From positions 1 to 11,459 of the forward strand of contig JAGBFE010000065.1 of NCBI GenBank assembly GCA_018109965.1: a stretch of DNA of 11,459 nucleotides, read 5' to 3'. The stretch comes from Oscillospiraceae bacterium (lineage in GTDB: Bacteria > Bacillota_A > Clostridia > Oscillospirales > Ruminococcaceae). Position numbers and translations under genes: made by a program. The notes under the pieces were generated by a model, which did no database searches, had not been told where the DNA came from, and saw only the letters and a list, made by a program, of their open reading frames with translations. Shown one piece after another: positions 1 through 6,468 of the stretch; within the stretch, counting starts at the first letter, position 1, and each line of letters begins with the position of its first letter.

Positions 1-648
1 ATAAAACCGCTCACCATCACCCTTGATGACGGCAGCCGTGTCAGTGTTGTGGGGGTTTGTGACCGCATTGACACAATGGAAAAGGATGGCAGAAACCACA
101 TCAGAATTGTGGACTACAAAACGGGCACCAAAAAGTTCAGCCTTGAAGATGTTTACAACGGCCTGTCCAGTCAGCTGCTGCTTTATATGGGCAGTGTGAC
201 ACAAAGCGATGGCTTTGTGCCAAACCCTGTGCCTGCAGCAGTTATGTATCAGCCAAGTGATGCAGCCTTTAAATTTGATGAAGACGGCAGTCTGTATACA
301 CCTGTGGGTATGGCGGTTGACAGCCGCACGGTTTCCGAGGGCTTTGATAATGAATGCCTTGGCCGTTTTGGTGTTATACAGGGGGACGAAAAACTCAAAA
401 AAGTCACAGGCAGCGAAATTGTGGACGAAAAACTGTTCCACGCAATTATGGAACATTCCAAAGATAAAATAAAAGAGATGGCACAGGCGGTCTATGCAGG
501 GCAGTTTGACAACCTGCCTATGGACCTTGGCGGTGAACGCACCAGCTGTGAATGGTGCGGCTACCGCCCGATATGCCAGGAGTTTGACCGCATAAGGCCA
601 AGACAAAAAGCGGATTTCAGAGTAAAGGGGGATGAGCAGAATGGCTGA
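1..648 (+). CDS. addB: AddB, ATP-dependent helicase/nuclease subunit B, C-terminal part (5' end outside window)
   Basis: This is the last 215 codons of AddB, the partner of AddA in the AddAB (RexAB) enzyme that resects double-strand breaks before RecA loading. The frame is open from base 1, so the N-terminal part lies upstream. What remains is the RecB-like nuclease domain: the visible segment has the GxxDRID-type strand (residues 18-24 of the fragment) followed by VDYKTG with the catalytic Asp/Lys pair (D38, K40), then a GL-SQLLLYM stretch. Near the end is C-x2-C-x5-C (bases 547-576), matching the three C-terminal cysteines of the AddB iron-sulfur staple; the fourth ligand is expected far upstream. 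The TGA stop (646-648) lies inside the start of addA, so the two are probably translationally coupled. Identification is strong from the domain plus the neighbour; nothing can be said about the helicase-like part. Confidence 0.93.
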   Translation: MKPLTITLDDGSRVSVVGVCDRIDTMEKDGRNHIRIVDYKTGTKKFSLEDVYNGLSSQLLLYMGSVTQSDGFVPNPVPAAVMYQPSDAAFKFDEDGSLYTPVGMAVDSRTVSEGFDNECLGRFGVIQGDEKLKKVTGSEIVDEKLFHAIMEHSKDKIKEMAQAVYAGQFDNLPMDLGGERTSCEWCGYRPICQEFDRIRPRQKADFRVKGDEQNG

Positions 649-3600
649 AAGGCAATGGACCGAACAGCAGCTGCGCGCCATTGAAGCTGATGGTACACTG
701 ACGGTGCTTTCGGCAGCAGCAGGCAGCGGCAAAACCACCGTGCTGGTTGAAAAGGCACTGCGTATGCTCCTTGATGAAGAAAATAAAACCCCTGCAGACA
801 GACTGCTCATCGTTACCTTTTCCAATGCATCGGCAAAGGAATTTAAAAACCGAATCGAAAAAGGCATCAACAAGGCAATCAAACAAAATCCCGAAAATTC
901 ATATATAAAAGCACAAAAAGTGGCACTGCAAAAGGCGGATATATCCACTATTCATTCCTTTTGCATCAAACTTGCACGCGAAAACTTTGAAGCGCTGGAC
1001 ATCGCCCCCGATTTTGTTATCTGTGACGAAGCCCAGAGCTTTGATATACACGAACAGGCAATTGATGCCGCAATGGAATACGGTTATCAGAACAAAGATT
1101 TCTGCCAGTATGTAAGTCTGTTTGGCAAATCAAGCCAGGATAAGCAGATACGGGAGTTTTTAAAGGATATGTTTTACTACTTTTCCGCACTGCCGTTCCC
1201 GCAAAAACGTGCACAGCAGCTTGCTGATATGGCGGCGGAAGAAAATTTTGAAGATACCGAAACTTACCGATATCTGTGGCGTGAGCTTGGCAGGCAGATT
1301 GACTATGCCAAATATCTTGTTCACAGGCAAAAGGTGCTCTGCGTATGGGGTGGTGTTGAAGCCTATATGGCAGGTGTTCTTGCCAACAGCGGCCGTATTG
1401 ATGCCATTCAGCAGGCTTATGATGATAACGATGCCCAAAAGATAAAGGAAATTGCTTCCCAAAAACTGTTACCCCTTGGCAGAGTCAAAAAAGGCGAAAG
1501 CAGCGAGCAGTCGGAAGCTGTTAAATCAGTCAACAAAATTCTGGGAGACCTGTTGGATGAAATCAGCAGTGATGTGGATTATCTTGACAGCACACTCTAT
1601 GCACAGCAACAGCAGCAGACACAGCGTTACATCAAAGCAATTACCGATGTTTTTGTGTTCTATTCACAAAAGCTTATGGAGATAAAAAAGGCGGAAAAGG
1701 CTTTTGAATTTTCCGACTTTGAGCATTTTGCCGTGCAGCTGCTTATTGATGAAAAGGGTGACAGAACTGCCCTTGCAAAAAGTTTGCAGGACAAATATGT
1801 AAAGATAATGGAAGACGAATTCCAGGACACAAGCTTTGTTCAGGATATGATTTTTAAAACCATTGCAAAGGAAAAAGAGCAGAATCTGTTTGTGGTGGGG
1901 GATGTAAAACAGTCCATCTACGGTTTCCGCAAGGCATCTCCCGAAATTCTGCTGGAAAAACGCTCCCGTTACAAAAAGGATGCATCTCTTGGCACCACAA
2001 TTGTGCTGCCAAACAATTTCCGCAGCGAAGTCAATGTTATCCGTGGTATAAATTATCTGTTTGAACAGATTATGACACAGTCCATTGGAGGCGTTGACTA
2101 CCGCGAGGGCGAACAGCTTTTGCCTGCGCCAAACAAAACCGACAGCGGCACGCCGGGAACAAAAATACTTATTGCCAATGACAACTGCAGCGAAGCGGCA
2201 ATGGTGGCAGACAAAATTGCGCAGCTGATTGAAAGCGGTTTTGAAATTGACGAAAACGGCACAAAACGCAAGGTAAAAGCAGATGATTTCTGTATTTTGC
2301 TGCGAAATAAAAAACGTTTTGATGAATTCAGCGAAGCACTGAAAGCAAAAGGTATACAAAGTTTTGTAAAGGACGAAAAACCGCTCCTTGAAAAACCTGA
2401 GGTGCAAAGCATTGTTTCGCTGCTCAAGGTGATAAACAATCCGCTGCAGGAGGTTTATCTCACAGCGGGTATGTTCGGCGATATTTTCGGCTTTACCCTT
2501 GATGACATACTGGAACTCAAACTGAAAAGCAAAAAAGAAAATCTTTACCGTCTGCTTGCACAGAGCGAAAACGAAAAAGCAAAAGATTTCCTTGCATTGC
2601 TCAAGGAGTTTTCCTTTGCGGCAAAGGTGTATTCACCCGACAAACTGATTGATTTTATCATCAATGCAACGGGATATTATCAGAACCTTGCATTCACTGA
2701 AAACGGCAGTTCAAAGCGCGAAAACGTGCGCCGTTTTATCAGCTTTGCAAGAGAATACACTACGGGTTACCGCAACTATCTGGGCGATTTTCTGCGCTAT
2801 ATTGACCTTGTCATCACCACGGGCAAATCTGGCAGCGAAAGTTTCCGTCAGCCTGCGGGCACAGTTGCAATAATGACAATGCACACATCCAAAGGTCTGG
2901 AATTTCCAATCTGCTTTGTCAGCGGGCTTGGTACCCCGTTCAACAAGATGGACCGTGCAAAGCGCCTTATGATTGACCCGCAGATTGGTATGGCAACCTA
3001 TGCCAACGAAAGCTTTGGTCACAACCGTTCCACGGCGGGTATCCAGGCGATAAAGAAAAAGATACTCAATGCCAATGCAGATGACGAAATGCGCCTCTTA
3101 TATGTTGCACTCACAAGGGCAAAAAATGCACTGTTTTTAACAGCGCAGTATTCCAATATGTTTACAGCCAACACCTTCCGCAAGGTATGGGAAAAAACAA
3201 ACCGGGATATCAGCGAATACGCTCTGCGAAAAGCAAACACCCCTATGGAATGGATACTGACAGGATACAGGGAGCATCCCCAAATTTACGGCAGCTACAG
3301 CAATACAGGGGATATGCAGGCAGAACACAGTGTGACCTTTGAAAACATGGGCATTGCCAAAGAGGATATCGGCATCAGAGATGACTATGATTTCGGCACA
3401 ATGCTGACTTTTGAATTTGTGGATGTGGATGAAGTTGAAACAGAAACTGTACAGAGTGAAGCCGTGCAGCATATTTCAGTGGATTTTGATGCGCACAAAG
3501 CAAAAGAAAATTTTGATTATGTATATCACAATGCGGCAAAAACAAAGCTGCCTATCAAGGTTTCGGTAGGCGAAATTGCCAAGGCCGCGCCCAAAGTTTC

Positions 3601-4129
3601 CCTCAAAAAGCCTGCGTTCACAAAACAGCAGCAGTTCTCGGCAGCACAAAAGGGCACACAGATGCATCTGTTTGCACAGCACAGCGACATTCTCCTTGCA
3701 AGGACAGACCTGCAGCGCGAGGTGGACCGCCTTTGCAGTGAAGGCATTGTGGAACGCGGACTTATCAACATAAAACAGATTGAGCGGTTTGTAAATTCAC
3801 CTGTTGCCACAATTATCCTTAACGGCGAAAAGGTGTATAAGGAAAAGGAATTCCTTATGCCTTACAAAGCCGCGGCGGCACTGGGGCAGGATGAGTATGC
3901 CGATGAAACCGTTATGGTGCAGGGGATTATCGACTGCCTTGTTATAAGCGGTGACAAAGGGTATATCATCGACTACAAAACCGACAGGGTAAACAGCATG
4001 GACCAGCTGTACAAAAAGTATTCAAAACAGCTGGAAATGTACCGTACAGCAGGGGGATATCTGTATGAAATCAGGGATATCCGATGCATAATATACAGTT
4101 TTTATCTTGACAAATATATGGAGTTTTAG
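641..4129 (+). CDS. addA: AddA, ATP-dependent helicase/nuclease subunit A
   Basis: AddA is the 3'-5' UvrD-type motor and one of the two nucleases of AddAB, acting on DNA ends in recombinational repair. The product is 1162 residues, within the family range. Visible motifs: Q-motif around Q9-Q10; Walker A AAGSGKTT (A26-T33); IVTFSNASA and STIHSFC; Walker B EDEFQDT (391-397); VVGDVKQSIYGFR around D421; NFRS; MHTSKGLEF (747-755); YVALTRAK (821-828). The C-terminal nuclease domain has H1009, D1098 in IIDCL and D1111/K1113 in IIDYKTD, so both engines look intact. I chose ATG 641 over the in-frame ATG 632 because the AAAGGGGG ribosome binding site (624-631) is about 9 nt from 641 but touches 632. 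It overlaps addB by 8 bp. No clear terminator follows it before the infC promoter. Confidence 0.97.
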   Translation: MAERQWTEQQLRAIEADGTLTVLSAAAGSGKTTVLVEKALRMLLDEENKTPADRLLIVTFSNASAKEFKNRIEKGINKAIKQNPENSYIKAQKVALQKADISTIHSFCIKLARENFEALDIAPDFVICDEAQSFDIHEQAIDAAMEYGYQNKDFCQYVSLFGKSSQDKQIREFLKDMFYYFSALPFPQKRAQQLADMAAEENFEDTETYRYLWRELGRQIDYAKYLVHRQKVLCVWGGVEAYMAGVLANSGRIDAIQQAYDDNDAQKIKEIASQKLLPLGRVKKGESSEQSEAVKSVNKILGDLLDEISSDVDYLDSTLYAQQQQQTQRYIKAITDVFVFYSQKLMEIKKAEKAFEFSDFEHFAVQLLIDEKGDRTALAKSLQDKYVKIMEDEFQDTSFVQDMIFKTIAKEKEQNLFVVGDVKQSIYGFRKASPEILLEKRSRYKKDASLGTTIVLPNNFRSEVNVIRGINYLFEQIMTQSIGGVDYREGEQLLPAPNKTDSGTPGTKILIANDNCSEAAMVADKIAQLIESGFEIDENGTKRKVKADDFCILLRNKKRFDEFSEALKAKGIQSFVKDEKPLLEKPEVQSIVSLLKVINNPLQEVYLTAGMFGDIFGFTLDDILELKLKSKKENLYRLLAQSENEKAKDFLALLKEFSFAAKVYSPDKLIDFIINATGYYQNLAFTENGSSKRENVRRFISFAREYTTGYRNYLGDFLRYIDLVITTGKSGSESFRQPAGTVAIMTMHTSKGLEFPICFVSGLGTPFNKMDRAKRLMIDPQIGMATYANESFGHNRSTAGIQAIKKKILNANADDEMRLLYVALTRAKNALFLTAQYSNMFTANTFRKVWEKTNRDISEYALRKANTPMEWILTGYREHPQIYGSYSNTGDMQAEHSVTFENMGIAKEDIGIRDDYDFGTMLTFEFVDVDEVETETVQSEAVQHISVDFDAHKAKENFDYVYHNAAKTKLPIKVSVGEIAKAAPKVSLKKPAFTKQQQFSAAQKGTQMHLFAQHSDILLARTDLQREVDRLCSEGIVERGLINIKQIERFVNSPVATIILNGEKVYKEKEFLMPYKAAAALGQDEYADETVMVQGIIDCLVISGDKGYIIDYKTDRVNSMDQLYKKYSKQLEMYRTAGGYLYEIRDIRCIIYSFYLDKYMEF

Positions 4130-4187
4130 TCAAAAGGTAAAAAGTGGAAAAACCCAGACAAATAAACAAAAAAATTGAATTTTGCTA

Positions 4188-4216
4188 TTGACAAACCGAC
4201 CGCTTGTGTATATAAT
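4188..4216 (+). promoter_or_regulatory. Sigma-A promoter of the infC-rpmI-rplT operon
   Basis: TTGACA (4188-4193) and TATAAT (4211-4216) are both perfect consensus hexamers separated by 17 bp. Transcription would start near 4223, giving a leader of about 160 nt before infC. This is the strongest promoter-like sequence in the window and sits where a constitutive ribosomal-protein promoter is expected. The downstream attenuator would then set output. Confidence 0.88.
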
Positions 4217-4222
4217 TATTGA

Positions 4223-4360
4223 AGCAATAAAGTAGACACGTATTATCGTGCTCACCTTGCATCGCAAATGGGCGGTCGGGTCAATAATGGAAGACTCCTT
4301 GCAAAAGGGGTAAATTCGGTTATTTTGAGCGCGTATACCAGTACGCGCTTTTGTTTTTGC
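4223..4360 (+). promoter_or_regulatory. L20-type attenuator leader of infC-rpmI-rplT
   Basis: In Bacillota the infC operon is controlled by bL20 binding to the leader RNA and favouring early termination (known for Bacillus subtilis). The sequence here supports the same logic. The strand CGTGCTCA (4247-4254) can pair over 8 positions, one a G-U, with TGAGCGCG (4326-4333), which is the left arm of the terminator: an antiterminator. The same strand can instead pair locally with GACACG (A4234-G4240 with 4247-4252, one bulged A), which would act as an anti-antiterminator. Between them, ACTCCTT-GCAA-AAGGGGT (4294-4311) forms a 7-bp hairpin with a GNRA-type loop, and other GC-rich pieces could form the L20-binding fold. 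The pairings are seen in sequence; the ligand is inferred from position and family knowledge. Confidence 0.82.
4328..4358 (+). terminator. Intrinsic terminator inside the infC leader (attenuator)
   Basis: The arms AGCGCGTA (4328-4335) and TACGCGCT (4342-4349) form a perfect 8-bp GC-rich stem with a 6-nt loop, followed by a T-tract TTTTGTTTTT (4349-4358). It lies between the promoter and infC, so it must be conditional. Its left arm is shared with the antiterminator pairing to 4247-4254. Confidence 0.9.
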
Positions 4361-4370
4361 TAAAAATAAT

Positions 4371-4388
4371 TGGAGGTGCTTTATTATC
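4371..4388 (+). promoter_or_regulatory. infC ribosome binding site and non-AUG start
   Basis: TGGAGGTG (4371-4378) is a near-complete anti-16S match and is followed by ATT (4383) then ATC (4386), both in frame with IF3. There is no in-frame ATG, GTG or TTG between the stop TGA at 4326 and the first conserved residues of the protein. GGAGG ends 6 nt before ATT and 9 nt before ATC. ATT is preferred because the resulting N-terminus, read as Met-Ile-Ser, resembles that of B. subtilis IF3, which also starts at ATT. Confidence 0.85.
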
Positions 4389-4904
4389 AGTACTAAAAAA
4401 GAACTTGAAATCAACGAAGAAATTCGTGACAAGGAAATCAGAGTTATCGGTGCAGACGGTTCACAGCTTGGTGTTATGTCACCAGACAAAGCTTTGAAAC
4501 TTGCCGAAGAAGCAGACCTTGACCTGGTTAAAATTGCTCCTACAGCAGTTCCACCGGTTTGTCGTATTATGGATTACGGCAAATACCGTTTTGAACAGCA
4601 GAAGAGAGAAAAAGAAAACAAAAAAAATCAGAAAGTTGTTGAAATCAAAGAAGTTCGTCTTTCAATCAACATTGACACAAACGACTTTAACACAAAGGTA
4701 AACCAGGCAAACAAGTTCCTTAAAAACGGTGATAAAGTTAAAGTTTCCATTCGCTTTAGAGGCAGAGAAATGGCCCATTCAAAACTTGGTCTTGACGTTA
4801 TGCAGCGTTTTGGCGAAGCAGTTGAAGGCGGCACAATCGAAAAGCCTGCAAAGCTCGAAGGCAGAAGCATGATGATGTTTATTGCCCCAGCACACAACAA
4901 ATAA
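4383..4904 (+). CDS. infC: Translation initiation factor IF-3
   Basis: IF3 binds the 30S subunit, keeps it apart from 50S and checks the start codon and initiator tRNA. The product from ATT 4383 is 173 residues, normal for the family. The N-terminal domain includes INEEIRDKEIRVIG and the highly conserved PPVCRIMDYGK (57-67), followed by a lysine/glutamate-rich linker helix (about 70-90). The C-terminal domain carries VVEIKEVRLS, IRFRGREMAH and a terminal APAHNK. A start at the first ATG (4476) would delete most of the N-terminal domain, so the upstream non-AUG start is needed. It is the first gene of the operon, 18 bp before rpmI. Expression is expected to depend on the leader attenuator and possibly on IF3 discriminating against its own rare start codon; the latter is known in E. 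coli and only inferred here. Confidence 0.96.
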   Translation: MISTKKELEINEEIRDKEIRVIGADGSQLGVMSPDKALKLAEEADLDLVKIAPTAVPPVCRIMDYGKYRFEQQKREKENKKNQKVVEIKEVRLSINIDTNDFNTKVNQANKFLKNGDKVKVSIRFRGREMAHSKLGLDVMQRFGEAVEGGTIEKPAKLEGRSMMMFIAPAHNK

Positions 4905-4922
4905 TACTAGGAGGAAATTTCC

Positions 4923-5126
4923 ATGAATAAGTACAAAATCAAAACACACACAGGTGCTAAAAAAAGATTTAAAATGACAAAAAACGGCAAGCTTAAAAGA
5001 GGTAAAGCTTTCAGAAGCCACATTCTCACTAAGATGTCTACAAAAAGAAAAAGAAACCTCAGAAAAGGCGGCTACGCAGACGCAACAAACGCAAAAGTTA
5101 TCAAAAAACTCTTGCCTTACTTGTAA
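4923..5126 (+). CDS. rpmI: 50S ribosomal protein bL35
   Basis: This 67-residue, very basic protein is bL35 of the large ribosomal subunit. It has the family N-terminus with [13 protein letters not shown], then the middle [27 protein letters not shown] and a C-terminal VIKKLLPYL, all typical; usual length is 64-67. A strong AGGAGG (4909-4914) lies 8 nt before the ATG. It sits in the invariant order infC-rpmI-rplT and shares that operon's promoter and attenuator. A 60-bp spacer to rplT holds only the next ribosome binding site and no convincing independent promoter. Confidence 0.97.
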   Translation: MNKYKIKTHTGAKKRFKMTKNGKLKRGKAFRSHILTKMSTKRKRNLRKGGYADATNAKVIKKLLPYL

Positions 5127-5186
5127 TTTGTTTGCAGCATAGCACAAAAACTTATTTATTTTGACAGATTAAAGGAGATACTATAA

Positions 5187-5540
5187 ATGGCTCGTATTAA
5201 AGGCGCGATGATGACTCGCAAAAGAAGAAACAAAACACTCAAACTTGCAAAAGGTTACTACGGTTCCAAATCCAAACACTTCAAAATGGCTAAACAGCAG
5301 GTTATGAAAAGCGGTAACTACGCTTTCGTTGGCCGCAAACAGAAAAAACGTGACTTCCGTCGTCTCTGGATCACAAGAATTTCTGCAGCTGTTAAAATGT
5401 ACGATATGAACTACTCTACATTTATGAACGGCCTCAAAAAAGCAGGCATCACACTCAACAGAAAAATGCTTTCTGAACTTGCTATCAACGATGCAGCAGC
5501 ATTTGCAGCTCTTGTTGAAACAGCTAAAAAAGCTCTGTAA
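5187..5540 (+). CDS. rplT: 50S ribosomal protein bL20
   Basis: bL20 is an early 23S rRNA-binding assembly protein of the large subunit and, in Bacillota, the repressor of its own operon through the leader RNA. The 117-residue product matches family length. Visible family signatures are [15 protein letters not shown] in the basic N-terminal extension, then [18 protein letters not shown] and the globular C-terminal part with [26 protein letters not shown] (5171-5177) lies 9 nt upstream of the ATG. It is the last gene before a strong hairpin at 5551, so it probably closes the operon. By analogy it is the ligand of the leader at 4223-4360; this is inferred, not shown by sequence. Confidence 0.97.
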   Translation: MARIKGAMMTRKRRNKTLKLAKGYYGSKSKHFKMAKQQVMKSGNYAFVGRKQKKRDFRRLWITRISAAVKMYDMNYSTFMNGLKKAGITLNRKMLSELAINDAAAFAALVETAKKAL

Positions 5541-5550
5541 TAACATAAAT

Positions 5551-5592
5551 TACGCCTTGGCGCTTTGTGCGACAGGGCGTATCTTTGTATTT
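5551..5592 (+). terminator. Probable terminator after rplT
   Basis: Eleven bases after the rplT stop, TACGCCTTGGCGC (5551-5563) pairs with GCGACAGGGCGTA (5569-5581). The 13 positions include one T-G wobble and one G/A mismatch, around a 5-nt loop. A modest T-rich tail (TCTTTGTATTT) follows. The tail is not a pure T-run, so termination may be partial, allowing some read-through into the methyltransferase gene. Confidence 0.7.
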
Positions 5593-5606
5593 AAAGACAG
5601 TTAGAA

Positions 5607-5645
5607 ACGCTGATTTCAGGGCCCGGGTGCGCCCAAAATCAGCGT
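5607..5645 (+). repeat. Isolated palindrome in the rplT-methyltransferase gap
   Basis: ACGCTGATTT (5607-5616) and AAATCAGCGT (5636-5645) are perfect 10-bp inverted repeats. Inside them, GGGC (5619-5622) can pair with GCCC (5631-5634), capped by an 8-nt GC-rich loop. It is not followed by a T-tract on either strand: on the + strand six A residues follow. It is therefore unlikely to be a standard terminator and could be a dispersed palindromic element, an RNA-processing stem or a protein site. Only one copy is visible in this window. Confidence 0.6.
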
Positions 5646-5697
5646 AAAAAAGTGTTTTTAACTACTTATATATAAGGAAATTTTGAGGTGCATTTTA

Positions 5698-6468
5698 ATG
5701 CTTAACACAATAGAAAGCAAGGATAATCCAAAAATCAAATATGCTCAGAAACTGGCAAAGGATGCAAAACTGCGCAGTGAAAGCGGCACTTTTTTTGCAT
5801 CCACACCAAAGGTGGTTATGGATATTCTGGCTGCGGGTTTCGAGGCTGAAAGCCTGTTTGTGACACAAAGTGAATACGACAGATTTTCCGCAGAACTTAT
5901 GCAGCACAATGTTTATATCATCAGCAAAGCAGTGGATGAAAAACTCCGCGAAGACAAGACAAGTCAGGGTGTGTTTGGCATTTTCAAAATGAAAAATGCC
6001 GACATTGACCGCCTGTACAGCTCCAGAAAACTGATTGTGCTTGAGGATATTCAGGACCCCGGAAACATGGGGGCGATAATGCGCACAGCGCTGGCTTTTG
6101 GTTATGAAGACATTGTTGTAAGCGCAAAATGTGCCGATATCTACAGTCCAAAGGTGCTGCGCAGCAGTATGACAGCAAGTGTAAAACTCAATGTATGCAA
6201 GGTGGCGGATATCCCTGCGTTTGTAAGGGAACTTTCTTCAAAAGGTTTTTCCACCGTTGCAACCTGCCTCGAAAACTCAAAGGAACTGGGCAGCGAAAAA
6301 ATCAGCCTGCCTGTTGCGGTGCTTATCGGCAATGAGGGCAACGGCTTGTCAAAAGCAACAATTGATGCATCTACACACAGAGTTAAAATTCCGATGAGTG
6401 AACAGATTGAATCCCTCAACGCTGCCGTGTCTGCAAGCGTTATGATGTGGGAGCTGAGGGGTGAATAA
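5698..6468 (+). CDS. TrmH/SpoU-family RNA 2'-O-methyltransferase (YsgA/RlmB-like)
   Basis: This 256-residue protein is a SPOUT-class enzyme that transfers methyl from S-adenosylmethionine to a ribose 2'-OH of RNA, most likely 23S rRNA. The N-terminal part (about 1-100) is the small L30e-like substrate-binding domain, starting with IESKDNPKIKYAQKL. The catalytic knot carries the three motifs: motif 1 with N123-x-G-x3-R129, motif 2 IGNEGNGLS (about 210-218) and motif 3 IPM...ESLNAAVS (231-245). Placement after rplT recalls B. subtilis ysgA, but the target base cannot be read from sequence. I chose ATG 5698 because GAGGTG (5685-5690) is 7 nt away; TTG 5683 would add five residues. The usual Glu-Gly in the substrate-binding domain is Ser-Thr here (S35-T36). 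The stop overlaps dprA by 8 bp. Confidence 0.92.
   Translation: MLNTIESKDNPKIKYAQKLAKDAKLRSESGTFFASTPKVVMDILAAGFEAESLFVTQSEYDRFSAELMQHNVYIISKAVDEKLREDKTSQGVFGIFKMKNADIDRLYSSRKLIVLEDIQDPGNMGAIMRTALAFGYEDIVVSAKCADIYSPKVLRSSMTASVKLNVCKVADIPAFVRELSSKGFSTVATCLENSKELGSEKISLPVAVLIGNEGNGLSKATIDASTHRVKIPMSEQIESLNAAVSASVMMWELRGE

Noticed and set aside
55..72. GVCDRID in AddB as a damaged nuclease motif
   Set aside because: The Asp residues of the motif and the later VDYK pair are kept; only a flanking hydrophobic position is changed, so I see no reason to call the nuclease inactive.
1664..2407. Long minus-strand open frame (247 codons) inside addA
   Set aside because: It is antisense to conserved helicase motifs, rich in Cys/Phe/His as expected for a mirrored frame, has no recognisable domain and lacks its own operon context.
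5161..5187. TTGACA before rplT as an internal promoter
   Set aside because: The only -10-like hexamer (TATAAA, 5182-5187) gives a 15-bp spacer and runs into the rplT start codon, so transcripts would lack the ribosome binding site.
5666..5676. TATATAAG before the methyltransferase as a -10 element
   Set aside because: There is no -35 match at a suitable distance and the start point would fall on the ribosome binding site.
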